A stretch of 64,000 nt of DNA from Tepidiphilus sp. J10 (GTDB lineage Bacteria; Pseudomonadota; Gammaproteobacteria; Burkholderiales; Thiobacillaceae): positions 19,920 through 83,919 of the forward strand of contig CAMDGQ010000004.1 of NCBI GenBank assembly GCA_945897955.1. The letters are read 5' to 3'. The position numbers were made by a program, and so were the translations under genes. Numbering within the stretch: position 1 is the stretch's first letter; every line of letters starts with the position of its first letter. This document shows, piece by piece, positions 8,745-17,586 of this stretch. The notes beneath the pieces were generated by a model. It was given only the letters and a program-made list of their open reading frames with translations. It was not told the origin of the DNA and did no database searches.

Positions 8745-9938
8745 ATGATCAAGGGCGGTAACCGGCTGACCCTGCTGGAAAACGGGGCCGATTACTTTCC
8801 CGCACTGGTCGCCGAAATTGATGCTGCGCGGCGCGAAATTCACCTGGAAAGCTACATATTCGCCAACGACATCGCTGGCGGAGCCGTCGCCCAGGCGCTT
8901 ATGCGGGCTGCCCGTCGCGGCGTGGAAACGCGCGTCCTGCTGGATGGCTTCGGTTCGCGCGGATTCGAGACGGATTGCCAGAAAGCCCTGCGCGCCGCCG
9001 GCGTCATCCTGTATTTCTTCCGCCCCGAACGTGGCTTGCTGCATCTGCGCCGGCATCGCCTGCGGCGCATGCATCGAAAGCTGGTGGTCATCGACGCGCG
9101 CATCGGCTTTGTCGGCGGCATCAACCTGATCGACGATCTGAACGGTCGCAAGCTGGTCGCACCACGCCAGGATTACGCCGCACGCATCGAAGGCCCGCTG
9201 GTCGCCGATATGCATGCCGCCGCGCGTCGACTCTGGCAACGCATCCTCTGGAGTCGCCTCGGCCTGCGTCGCGGCGAGGACGCCTGGCTCAAGCCCGATG
9301 TCAAACCCGTCGGCGCACAACGCGCAGCCTTTCTGACCCGGGACAATCTCAGACAGCGCCGGACGATCGAAGCCGCCTACCTGCGCGCGATCGTGCGCGC
9401 ACGCCACGAGATTCTTGTCGCCAACGCCTATTTTCTGCCCGGACTGCGCTTTCGCCATGCACTGATCGCCGCCGCTCGGCGCGGCGTGCGCGTACGCCTG
9501 ATCGTGCAGGGATATTCCGACCACCCGCTGTATCACCTCGCTGCACGTGCGTTGTATCGCCACTTTCTCGAAAACGAGGTCGAACTTTACGAGTATCACG
9601 CCAGTGAACTGCACGCCAAGGTCGCGGTCATCGACGGCACCTGGGCAACGGTAGGATCAAGCAATATCGACCCGTTCAGTCTGCTGCTTTCGCGCGAAGC
9701 CAATCTGGTGGCGCATGACCGCGCATTCGCGGCGCAACTGCAAGCCAGCCTGGAAGCCGCGCTGCAACGCGGCGCCCGCCCGATCCATCGCCAGGCCTGG
9801 CAGCGCGCGCCGTGGTACGCCCGCCTGGCATCCTGGCTCGCCTATGGTGTCGTGCGCCTGCTGATGGGCATAGGCGGGTATGCGCAGACTTATGACGGCA
9901 TCAACAAGGGTGCGTACCGGCGCAAACGCACCGGGTAA
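8745..9938 (+). CDS. clsB: Cardiolipin synthase, ClsB type
   Basis: Phospholipase D superfamily enzyme that makes cardiolipin by phosphatidyl transfer. Both HKD motifs are intact: H110-K112-D117 (HRKLVVID) and H290-K292-D297 (HAKVAVID), each followed by the usual glycine or serine rich stretch (GFVGG, GSSNIDP). At 397 residues, without N-terminal membrane helices, it fits ClsB better than ClsA. It is 24 bases after the EEP-family gene, with which it is probably co-transcribed; in other bacteria (E. coli ybhP-clsB) the same pair occurs. The C-terminal part is arginine-rich with one hydrophobic stretch suited to membrane attachment. Confidence 0.9.
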   Translation: MIKGGNRLTLLENGADYFPALVAEIDAARREIHLESYIFANDIAGGAVAQALMRAARRGVETRVLLDGFGSRGFETDCQKALRAAGVILYFFRPERGLLHLRRHRLRRMHRKLVVIDARIGFVGGINLIDDLNGRKLVAPRQDYAARIEGPLVADMHAAARRLWQRILWSRLGLRRGEDAWLKPDVKPVGAQRAAFLTRDNLRQRRTIEAAYLRAIVRARHEILVANAYFLPGLRFRHALIAAARRGVRVRLIVQGYSDHPLYHLAARALYRHFLENEVELYEYHASELHAKVAVIDGTWATVGSSNIDPFSLLLSREANLVAHDRAFAAQLQASLEAALQRGARPIHRQAWQRAPWYARLASWLAYGVVRLLMGIGGYAQTYDGINKGAYRRKRTG

Positions 9939-9983
9939 CAACCTGCTGAAGAATGTGAAGCTGCGCCCTGGATGTGGCGTACT

Positions 9984-10700
9984 TCAGCTCTGCCGTTCGG
10001 CCACTTCCTTCAAGCCCTCGGCGTCGAGGACGCGGATGCGTTCGCGGCCGAGGCTGACCAGTTCGCGTTGTTCGAAGTTCTTCAGCAATCGGCCGACGAT
10101 GTCGCGCACGGTGCCGAGGCGGTCGGCGAGTTTGGCGTGCGAGGTCTTCAGTTCCGGCGCTTCTTCCAGCAGCAGCGCGGCGAGGCGTTGATCCAGCTTC
10201 TGGAAAGCGATGGCGTCGACCAGCAGCATCAGGTCGGCGAGGCGCTGGCTGAACTGGCTGAACACGAATTCGCGGAAGGCTTCGTTGCGCGCCAGCAGTT
10301 GCTTGAAGGTGGATGGCTGGATGGTCAGCATCATCAGGTCGGTCTGCGCGATGGCGGTGGCCGAATAGTTGGCCTTGCCCAGCATGCAACTCGACGAGAT
10401 CAGGCAACTGCCGCCGGGTTGCAGCCGGTACAGCTCGACTTCGCGGCCGTTGCTGCCCAGTTTGACCACCCGGATCGAGCCGGCGAGCAGCATGGAAAAT
10501 CCCATGCACGGGCTGTTGGTGCTGAACGGCGTCGCGCCCTTGGCAATGCGGCGGACGTGCGCCGCGCGCATGGCTTCTTCCAGGTCTTCCGGTGGCAGGG
10601 TTTTGAAAATCTCGAACTGGGTCAGCAGTTCCTTGCGGATGTCGATCTTGATTTCCGCGTCGGGTCTGGCGCCCGCGGCCATCTGTTTGCGCCCCGGCAT
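9984..10700 (-). CDS. Crp/Fnr family transcription regulator
   Basis: 238 residues: an N-terminal cyclic-nucleotide-binding-like beta barrel (about 30-150), a long dimer helix and a C-terminal winged helix (about 185-235; LADRLGTVRDIVGRLLKNFE is the recognition region). The N-terminal cysteine cluster of oxygen-sensing Fnr is missing. Cysteines occur instead in the barrel (SPCMGF and GGSCLISSSCML); whether they sense anything is unknown. The typical cAMP-binding arginine/serine set of Crp is not evident. It starts 1 base after the stop of the dihydroorotate-dehydrogenase-like gene, so the two share a transcript. It may regulate its own operon or respiratory genes. Confidence 0.88.
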   Translation of the reverse strand: MPGRKQMAAGARPDAEIKIDIRKELLTQFEIFKTLPPEDLEEAMRAAHVRRIAKGATPFSTNSPCMGFSMLLAGSIRVVKLGSNGREVELYRLQPGGSCLISSSCMLGKANYSATAIAQTDLMMLTIQPSTFKQLLARNEAFREFVFSQFSQRLADLMLLVDAIAFQKLDQRLAALLLEEAPELKTSHAKLADRLGTVRDIVGRLLKNFEQRELVSLGRERIRVLDAEGLKEVAERQS

Positions 10701-10701
10701 G

Positions 10702-11712
10702 TCAGGCGTCCTCCGACCGGGTGGCGTAGTTGTCGAGCAGCATGACGTAGCCTTCGCGAGTCAGCGCCGAGGTGTCGGCGGCGGCCTGCTGGCTGAGGCG
10801 GCCGCGAAAGGCATCCAGCGTGGCGAACTGTTTTTCTTCCATCCAGGCGGTGATGCCGGCCAGGGTTTCGCTCAGTCGACCCGGGCCATATTGCAGCAGC
10901 GCGCTGGTCATATGCACCACGTCGGCGCCGGAAAGCAGCATCTTGACGCTGTCCTGCCAGGTGAACACGCCACCGCTGGCGGCCAGCTTCAGGCCGGTCC
11001 GGCCATACAGCAGCGAGATCCAGCGCATCGCCAGCAGGCGTTCGCTCGGGCCCGAGAGCAGGTGCTGATCTGACAGGGACAGCGTGTCGAGGTCGATGTC
11101 GGGCTGGAAGAAGCGGTTGAACAGCACCACCGCGCCGGCGCCGTTGGCCTCCAGTTTTTGCAGGAAGGACGGCAGCGCGCAGAAGTAGGGCGAGACCTTC
11201 ATCGTGATCGGCAGCGACACCGCCGCGCGCAGCGAATTGAGCAGGTAGATGAAGCGGCCTTCGATGCTTTCAGGCGTCTGCGCGGCGTCGGCGGCGATGT
11301 AATAGACGTTGAGTTCGAGCGCATCGGCGCCGGCCTGTTCGAGTTGGCGACCAGCCGCCACCCAGTCGGTCATGTCGACGCCGTTGAGGGAGGCGATGAC
11401 CGGTATTTCAAGTGACGATTTCAGCGCCGCGATCTGTTCCAGATACAGGTCCAGCCCGCTGCGGTAACGGAAATGTTGCGCGTTCATGCCCGCCGCCGCA
11501 GCCTGGGCGATGGCGTGGTCGATCAGGCTGCGCTCCATGTCCATCGCGTCGCCGCGCAGGTCTTCCTCGAACAGCGAATACATCACCAGCGCGGCGGCGC
11601 CGGCATCTTCCAGCGCACGCGCCGATTCGACGCTGCGCGACAGCGGCGAGGCGGAGGGGACAAGCGGGTTTTTCAGTTTGAGGCCGAGGTATTCGGTGGT
11701 CAGGTCAACCAT
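10702..11712 (-). CDS. Dihydroorotate dehydrogenase-like flavoprotein
   Basis: A 336-residue TIM-barrel protein that resembles class 1 dihydroorotate dehydrogenases: GLKLKNPLVPSASPLS at the start, a central region equal to the orotate site, and the glycine-rich phosphate site of FMN (ASGGVFTW) near the end. The motif that in true PyrD reads N-x-S-C-P-N is here NVYYIA, so the usual catalytic and substrate residues are changed. It is therefore probably not the pyrimidine enzyme. Such PyrD-like proteins are often found near 2-oxoacid oxidoreductase genes, but none is seen here. It lies between a SagB-type nitroreductase gene and the Crp/Fnr gene on the same strand. Confidence 0.82.
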   Translation of the reverse strand: MVDLTTEYLGLKLKNPLVPSASPLSRSVESARALEDAGAAALVMYSLFEEDLRGDAMDMERSLIDHAIAQAAAAGMNAQHFRYRSGLDLYLEQIAALKSSLEIPVIASLNGVDMTDWVAAGRQLEQAGADALELNVYYIAADAAQTPESIEGRFIYLLNSLRAAVSLPITMKVSPYFCALPSFLQKLEANGAGAVVLFNRFFQPDIDLDTLSLSDQHLLSGPSERLLAMRWISLLYGRTGLKLAASGGVFTWQDSVKMLLSGADVVHMTSALLQYGPGRLSETLAGITAWMEEKQFATLDAFRGRLSQQAAADTSALTREGYVMLLDNYATRSEDA

Positions 11713-11738
11713 GTCGGGTCTCCATTCGGTGCGCTGGT

Positions 11739-13319
11739 TCAGTCGTAAGCCGGCAGTGTGGTCAGGCGCGGGTCATCGACCGGAATGCCGACCGCGAAGT
11801 GATATACCACCTGATAACGTGTGTCCGTCAACCCGAGCACCTCATGCACCGCGTCGTCGAAGAAGCAGCCGATGCCGGTGCCGCGCCAGCCGGCGGCTTC
11901 GGCTGCCAGCGTCAGGCAATGGCCGAGCATGCCGGCTTCCCAGTGCAGATGCCGCCAGGCGGCCGGGTCGGCCTGAATCGGTTCCGCGAATTCGGCGATG
12001 AACATCACCGCGAAGGCGCTGTGCGAGGCGATGTCCTGATGGCAGGACAGCGTGCGCGCGGTGCGTTCCGCCTTGGCGGCGAGCAGTTGATAAAGCGGCA
12101 GTTCGCTGTCGGCCGCGCTGTTGCTCGGGTTCCAGTTGAACAGGTCCGGCATCGCCTGTTTCAGGCTTGCGGCGCCGGCTTGCGAGCGCGGCAGCGCATA
12201 CAGGCCGGAGTCGATGCCTTCGACCCGATGCACCAGCAGCACCGGATGCACGCGCGGCGCATGCGGCCACATGCGCCAGACCGGCGAGCCGCCGGGCAGC
12301 ATGGCGGCCAGCAGGCGACGGAACACGGCGTTCGGCATCCGGCTCTTGCCGTCGAATGCTTGCGCGCTGCGGCGTTGCAGGATGACCCGGGTGGCGGCGA
12401 GGTCTGCGCTGGTGGCAAGGTCCGCTGTGGCGACGGCGAGGGGCGCCGGGAGCGGGGTTGCGGGTTCGCTCGCCGGCGGCGTGCCGCGCGTCGCCAGCGC
12501 CACTTCGTCGATCACCGGCCAGTCATACATCGGCTTCGGATCGAGCAAACCCGGCTTTCCGGCCCAGTGCGCCCAGGCCGGTGGCAGCGCGGCGTCGGGC
12601 CGCAACGCGACGATGACTTCCGCTTCCTCCGACTCGACGCCACTGAAATCGGCTGCCCGATCCACGCCCAGGCGCGCCGCCGTCTCGGCCGAGGTCAAGG
12701 GCAACAGCCGCGCCTGCCAGCCGTGCAACGCAGCGGCGTAGGCCAGCGCGGCAAGGACATGGCCCATGTCGAGCTGGCAATAGCGGAACGCACGTTCGCC
12801 GTATTTCCAGGCTTCGCGCCAGGCGATCGAGCTGTAGCCGAGCCAGACGCCAGGTGTGGCTGGCGCGGATGCGTCATTCCAGGCGCGGCGTTCCAGGCTG
12901 TGGTCGCGCGGCTGGTAGTGATGCAGGCCGTCGGACAGCCCCGCCACACCGGCGCTGATCAACCAGGTTTCGGTCGGGTGCAGATTGCCGGAAGACGGAT
13001 GTGCGCGCAGCGACCAGCGGCTCGGCCCGTATTGTTTCCAGGCGGTGATACCGGCGCACAGGCGCAACAGCGAACCCAGGCTGGCCAAGGTGAAATCGCG
13101 CGGCGGACGCGGGTGATCGAGTTGCGGCCAGGCGATATCGACGCCTTCGATCTCGCGCGGCAACAGCGTCTTGCCGGCGCCGTGCCAATTCCGAAACGCA
13201 TCCGGCTGCGCGTCCCAGTCGAGCGCGCCGGGCCCTTTGGCATAGTGGTCGAGATGGTGTTTGGTGCGGGCGTGATAAGCCAGCGTGGTGGCGATCGGGT
13301 CCGTTATCGGGTCGGTCAT
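11739..13319 (-). CDS. Large SagB/ThcOx-type nitroreductase-family protein
   Basis: A 526-residue protein with two copies of the nitroreductase fold in one chain. The first (about 60-270) has HPSSGNLHPTETWLI, the typical FMN-binding start of the SagB group. The second (about 300-520) has ILQRRSAQAFDGKSRM and ends with AAGWRGTGIGCFFDD and the NTRYQ-like conserved tail. SagB/ThcOx proteins oxidise azoline rings in peptide toxins and antibiotics, but no YcaO cyclodehydratase or precursor peptide gene is nearby, so that role is unlikely here. It is followed 26 bases on by the PyrD-like gene, suggesting a small flavoprotein operon controlled by a Crp/Fnr regulator. Confidence 0.82.
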   Translation of the reverse strand: MTDPITDPIATTLAYHARTKHHLDHYAKGPGALDWDAQPDAFRNWHGAGKTLLPREIEGVDIAWPQLDHPRPPRDFTLASLGSLLRLCAGITAWKQYGPSRWSLRAHPSSGNLHPTETWLISAGVAGLSDGLHHYQPRDHSLERRAWNDASAPATPGVWLGYSSIAWREAWKYGERAFRYCQLDMGHVLAALAYAAALHGWQARLLPLTSAETAARLGVDRAADFSGVESEEAEVIVALRPDAALPPAWAHWAGKPGLLDPKPMYDWPVIDEVALATRGTPPASEPATPLPAPLAVATADLATSADLAATRVILQRRSAQAFDGKSRMPNAVFRRLLAAMLPGGSPVWRMWPHAPRVHPVLLVHRVEGIDSGLYALPRSQAGAASLKQAMPDLFNWNPSNSAADSELPLYQLLAAKAERTARTLSCHQDIASHSAFAVMFIAEFAEPIQADPAAWRHLHWEAGMLGHCLTLAAEAAGWRGTGIGCFFDDAVHEVLGLTDTRYQVVYHFAVGIPVDDPRLTTLPAYD

Positions 13320-13477
13320 CGTGTGGGTGCGAAAGCTTTGGTTCGGCTGGATATGGGGGCGGAATGCGTGTTGGCAATCGCGCTGCGCAGGATTAAGGTC
13401 TGGCCTCGGTTCGCGCGCAAGCCGACAATGCCGCCTTTTCGCGCGGACGACATTTTCAGCGCCTCTCCCCTGCCACC

Positions 13478-15196
13478 ATGAACCTCAAACCCCGCTTTCT
13501 TCTGCTCACCGCGCTTCTGGTCGTCGTTTCGGCCACGGCGGCCTGGTATGCCTCGCGGCAACTGGCGGAAGGCATCGTCGCGCAATGGGCGGTTCGCTAC
13601 GCCGAGAAGCAGGTGCTGTACGACAAGTCGCGCTTGCTGCAACCCATCGTGCGCGAAATCGCGTTGGCGCGTCAGTTGTTCAATTCGCCGGAAATCCGTA
13701 ACTGGGCGCGCAACTCCGATGACCCCGAACTGACCCGCCTCGCGATTGCAGAGATGGAAAGTTACCGGATGAACTTCGCCGACCGCAGCTATTTCATCGC
13801 GCTGCTTGAGTCCGGCCGCTATTACCACAACAACACAAATGATGAGTTTGCCGGCAAGCAATACCGTTACACGCTATCGCCCGACAAAGTGGCGGATCGC
13901 TGGTTCTACGACATCGTGCGGCAGCGGCGCGACATGCACATCAACGTCAATCCGGATATCAATCTGGGGGTGACCAAACTCTGGATCGACCTGCTGCTGC
14001 GCGACGGCGACACGATTCTCGGCGTCGCCGGCACCGGCCTTGATCTGACCAGACTGATTCACGCCGTGGTGGAGCAGACCCAGCCCGGCATGACCAGCCT
14101 GTTCGTCGACCATAACGGCGCGATTCAGGCGCACCGCGACCAGCGCATGATCGATTACGCCAGCATCAGCAAGACTGCAGCGGATCGCAAGACACTGGAT
14201 CTGGTATTCGATCGTGCCAGCGACCGCGCAGCGGTGCGTGCCGCGATGCGCGAACTGGCCAGCGGGACAAACAGCGTCATCAGCCGCTTCGTCGAAATCA
14301 ACGGCAAGCGCCATCTGGCCGGCGTGGCCTATCTGCCGGAAATCGACTGGTACGAGATCTCCCTGCTCGATCTCGACGTGCTGCTGCCGATCAGCAGTTT
14401 CAGCGGCATTCTTCTGGTCTATGGCCTGACCTTGCTGGCGGCGCTGTTGCTGTTCAACCTGGCGCTCGGCCGACAGGTGCTGCGCCCGCTGATGAGGCTG
14501 GATCAGGCCATGCAGGAAGTGGAACAGGGCCGTGTTTCGGAGACGCTTTCCGCCGCCGACAGTCCTGGTGAGATTTCGCGACTGATCGAGCATTTTCATC
14601 GCATGGCGTTGGCGCAGCGGCAAGCCCGGCTGGACCTGGAAAGCAAGGTGGAAGAGCGTACCGAGGCGTTGAATCGCCTGGCGAAAACCGACCCGCTGAC
14701 CGAATTGCTCAACCGGCGCGGCATGAGCGAACGGATCGAGGCGGAAATTAGCCGCGGCCGGCGCAAACAAAGCCATATCGGCCTGCTCTGGCTGGATATC
14801 GACCTGTTCAAGGAAATCAACGACCAGCATGGTCATGCCATGGGCGATGAGGCCTTGAAAGCGGTGGCGATGACGCTGCGCTCGCTGTTGCGCCCGTATG
14901 ACAGTGTTTCGCGCTGGGGCGGCGACGAGTTTCTGGTGCTGACCCCCGCCGGCGACGCCCGCGATGTCAACGCGCTGGGCGAACGCATCCGCGCTGCCAT
15001 CGCCGATACCTGTGGCCTGCCGGATACCTCGGGTGCGCCGTTACGTCTCACGGTCAGCGTCGGCGGCTATTTCGCCGACCAAGGCGAAGACATGGAAAGC
15101 ATGCTGCAACGCGCCGACAGGGCGCTGTACGACGCCAAGGATGCCGGCCGCAACTGTTACCGCGCCTACATCGTCGATCCGCCGCCAGTCAGCTAG
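13478..15196 (+). CDS. Membrane diguanylate cyclase with periplasmic sensor domain
   Basis: Makes the second messenger cyclic di-GMP from two GTP. Order in 572 residues: membrane helix 1 (about 7-25), a periplasmic double-Cache-like sensor (about 30-300), membrane helix 2 (about 305-328), a HAMP-like linker and coiled segment (about 330-400), and a GGDEF domain (about 405-565). The active-site loop GGDEF is intact at 481-485, and an RxxD inhibitory site (R472-D475) stands five residues before it, so product inhibition is expected. It faces away from the SagB-type gene; the 158-base gap between them shows no clear promoter. The ligand sensed is unknown. Confidence 0.92.
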   Translation: MNLKPRFLLLTALLVVVSATAAWYASRQLAEGIVAQWAVRYAEKQVLYDKSRLLQPIVREIALARQLFNSPEIRNWARNSDDPELTRLAIAEMESYRMNFADRSYFIALLESGRYYHNNTNDEFAGKQYRYTLSPDKVADRWFYDIVRQRRDMHINVNPDINLGVTKLWIDLLLRDGDTILGVAGTGLDLTRLIHAVVEQTQPGMTSLFVDHNGAIQAHRDQRMIDYASISKTAADRKTLDLVFDRASDRAAVRAAMRELASGTNSVISRFVEINGKRHLAGVAYLPEIDWYEISLLDLDVLLPISSFSGILLVYGLTLLAALLLFNLALGRQVLRPLMRLDQAMQEVEQGRVSETLSAADSPGEISRLIEHFHRMALAQRQARLDLESKVEERTEALNRLAKTDPLTELLNRRGMSERIEAEISRGRRKQSHIGLLWLDIDLFKEINDQHGHAMGDEALKAVAMTLRSLLRPYDSVSRWGGDEFLVLTPAGDARDVNALGERIRAAIADTCGLPDTSGAPLRLTVSVGGYFADQGEDMESMLQRADRALYDAKDAGRNCYRAYIVDPPPVS

Positions 15197-15208
15197 TGCG
15201 GTTGCCTG

Positions 15209-16486
15209 CTATGGCATGCCGATGACGAAGCGGTGCTTGCCGGAACTCGTGCGCGGGATTTCGGCGACATGGTTCACTTCCAGCGCCACGTTGCCGCCCA
15301 TCAGGTGGCGGACTTTATCGGTCAGCGCCGCCAGGGCATCGGAACCCAATTTTTCTGCCGCGACCAGATTCAGCGTCAGGTGAGCTGGATCGCGTTGTAC
15401 CCATTGGTATTGCCGAATACTTGTCTGGCCATCGAGCAGGTGGATGAACACGCCGGGATGGATGCGCTGGCCGGCCCGGCCGAGTATCCAGTCGTTCTGC
15501 CGACACATCCCCATTTCCAGCAACGGAAACGGCGAGCCGCAGGCGCACTCGCCATCGAGCAGGCGGCCGGAATCGCCCAGGTTGTAGCGGATGAACGGCA
15601 TCAGCCGATTGGTCAATGAAGTGACGATCAAGCGATCCTCGCCATCGTCGCGGAGCGACTCCAGATACACCAGATCGGCGAACACATGCATGTTTCCGTG
15701 GCGGCATTCCCAGGCGATGTTGGGTACTTCGCGGCAACCATACTGGTTGAACACCTTGCAGCCGAAAGCCTGTTGCATAAGTTCGCGTTGAGCGTCGGTC
15801 AGCACCTCGGCGGTGGAATAGACGCCGATCAGGCTGCGCGGCATCGCCATCCTGTCGGCGATCACAAAGCGCGCCAGTTCGCTCATCGCCGAGGCGTAGC
15901 CATAGAGCAGCACCGGCCGATAACGCTGAATGCAGCGCGCCCAGGCATGCAGCTTGGCTGCGCTGTATTCGGTCGCGGCGATGGTTTTCTCGGCCGCGAT
16001 CAGATCGGACCAGTTGGCGCCAAACACGCCGCCCGCCGCGATATCCTGCCGCGCGCCCCAGAAATTGAGCACCTTCTGCCCCGGCTGCCAGCCGGACATC
16101 ATGAAGCCGCGCATCATGCCGGCGCGCATCAGTTCATGTTTGGCCTGGTCATACCAGAACGCCAGCGGCTTGCCGGTGGAGCCGCCGGTATGGCCGAGCT
16201 TGACCCGGCGGCGATCCGCATCCCGGCTGAGCAGGTCATCCAGTCGCTCGCGCACCGCGTCCTTTTCCAGGAGCGGGATCGAATCAGGATGCAGTGACAG
16301 GCATTCCGCGTAGTACGGCACGTTGGCGGCGGCAAAAGCGACGATCGCGGCGAAATCCGTCCGCTGTTTGCGCAGCAATTCCTCCCGGCTCAAGGCCTGG
16401 TTGCGCAGCAGGATTTCAAGCTGGGCATGGCGTTCGGGGTAGCGGCGGCGGTGCAGCCAGAGGCGCGGGGAGAACAAGAGCGGCAA
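15209..16486 (-). CDS. Phenylacetate-CoA ligase-like adenylate-forming enzyme
   Basis: A 425-residue member of the PaaK/CapK branch of adenylate-forming enzymes. The ATP loop is GHTGGSTGKPLAF, and later conserved stretches are YGYASAMSELARF, NQYGCREVPNIAWEC and the C-terminal SSGKHRFV. Proteins of this group activate aryl or fatty acids, or act in polysaccharide synthesis, and the substrate cannot be told from sequence. A cysteine pair (GECACGSP) is also typical of the CapK-like branch. The start is uncertain: TTG at 16486 or 16477, because no ATG precedes the conserved region. It follows acuI by 9 bases and is probably in the same transcript. Confidence 0.8.
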   Translation of the reverse strand: MPLLFSPRLWLHRRRYPERHAQLEILLRNQALSREELLRKQRTDFAAIVAFAAANVPYYAECLSLHPDSIPLLEKDAVRERLDDLLSRDADRRRVKLGHTGGSTGKPLAFWYDQAKHELMRAGMMRGFMMSGWQPGQKVLNFWGARQDIAAGGVFGANWSDLIAAEKTIAATEYSAAKLHAWARCIQRYRPVLLYGYASAMSELARFVIADRMAMPRSLIGVYSTAEVLTDAQRELMQQAFGCKVFNQYGCREVPNIAWECRHGNMHVFADLVYLESLRDDGEDRLIVTSLTNRLMPFIRYNLGDSGRLLDGECACGSPFPLLEMGMCRQNDWILGRAGQRIHPGVFIHLLDGQTSIRQYQWVQRDPAHLTLNLVAAEKLGSDALAALTDKVRHLMGGNVALEVNHVAEIPRTSSGKHRFVIGMP

Positions 16487-16495
16487 CTCCGGCGT

Positions 16496-17473
16496 TCAGC
16501 GATTCACATCGACGACAAAGCGGCCGGTGATTTGGCCGGCGAGCATTTTCGCGGCGGCTGCGAGGGTTTCCTCCAGGCCGATCGCGTGCGCGATGCCGGC
16601 CAACTGGTTCACGTCGAGGCCGCCGGCCAGGCGCGCCCAGGCGGCCTGGCGGCGGGCCGGGCTGGCATAGACCGAGTCGATGCCGTACAGCGTGATGCCG
16701 CGCAGGATGAACGGCGCGACGCTGGCCGGGAAATCCATGCCCATCGCCAGGCCGCAGGCGGCGACCGCGCCGTTGCGCCTGACCCGAGCGCAGGCGTTGG
16801 CCAGCACCTGGCTGCCGAGCGCATCGATGACGCCGGCGAAATGTTCCTTCTGCAAGGGCTTGCCGGGCGCGGCCAGATCGGCGCGGTCCAGCACCGCGGC
16901 CGCGCCGAGGTTCTTCAGATAGGTCGGGTCGGCGGATTTGCCGGTCAATGCGATGACCTCGAAGCCCGCCCGCGCCAGCAACATGACCGCGATCGAGCCG
17001 ACGCCGCCGGTCGCGCCGGTGACCAGAATCGGACCGTCAGCCGGTGTCAGGCCATGCCGCTCCAGCGCCTGCACGCACATCGCTGCCGTGTAACCTGCGG
17101 TGCCGATGGCGGCGGCGTCACGCGGGCTGAACGGCGACGGCAGCTTGACCAACCAGTCGCCCGGCGCGCGGGTGCGTTGCGCGAGCCCGCCCCAGCGCGT
17201 TTCGCCCAGCCCCCAGCCATTCAGGACGACGGCATCGCCAGGCTGGAAATCGGGGTGCGTCGAATGGTCGACGACACCGGCCGCGTCGATGCCGGCGACC
17301 ATCGGCCAACTCCGCACGATGGGGCTGGTATTAGTGAGCGCCAGCGCATCCTTGTAGTTGAGGGTGGAGTAGTCGACGCGCAGTTCGACATCGCCTGCAG
17401 GCAGTTCATCCAGTTCCGCCACGCGCGCGGAAAATTCGGGTGTGTTGCTGAGATACAGGGCGCGATAAGTCAT
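16496..17473 (-). CDS. acuI: Acrylyl-CoA reductase-like MDR oxidoreductase
   Basis: A 325-residue zinc-free medium-chain dehydrogenase/reductase of the YhdH/AcuI family, which reduces acrylyl-CoA to propionyl-CoA with NADPH. Visible are the GroES-like N-terminal domain (DYSTLNYKDALALT), the nucleotide site GATGGVGSIAVML (about 150-165) and the family ending GRFVVDV. The zinc-binding cysteines of alcohol dehydrogenases are missing, as expected. The gene is 9 bases upstream of the adenylate-forming ligase on the same strand. In bacteria, AcuI can detoxify acrylyl-CoA arising in 3-hydroxypropionate or DMSP routes; no such genes are in view, so the real substrate is uncertain. Confidence 0.88.
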   Translation of the reverse strand: MTYRALYLSNTPEFSARVAELDELPAGDVELRVDYSTLNYKDALALTNTSPIVRSWPMVAGIDAAGVVDHSTHPDFQPGDAVVLNGWGLGETRWGGLAQRTRAPGDWLVKLPSPFSPRDAAAIGTAGYTAAMCVQALERHGLTPADGPILVTGATGGVGSIAVMLLARAGFEVIALTGKSADPTYLKNLGAAAVLDRADLAAPGKPLQKEHFAGVIDALGSQVLANACARVRRNGAVAACGLAMGMDFPASVAPFILRGITLYGIDSVYASPARRQAAWARLAGGLDVNQLAGIAHAIGLEETLAAAAKMLAGQITGRFVVDVNR

Positions 17474-17586
17474 GTGAAATCCATTTTGTTTGAAGCAGTG
17501 CGGGAAGCCGGCAACATGGGATGCCGGCTACACTTTATTGGCAAGTGGCGAAGATCGCCATCAACCTTCATTTTCAGATCACCACG

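Noticed and set aside
9939..9983. Terminator between clsB and the Crp/Fnr gene
   Set aside because: Only distant short complementary segments (GCTGAAG/CTTCAGC) without a compact hairpin or T-run.
11739..13319. Peptide antibiotic (azoline RiPP) gene cluster
   Set aside because: SagB-type protein present but no YcaO protein, precursor peptide or exporter next to it.
11799..13481. 560-codon plus-strand frame opposite to the SagB-type gene
   Set aside because: Shadow frame with biased composition; the minus-strand protein has recognisable nitroreductase domains.
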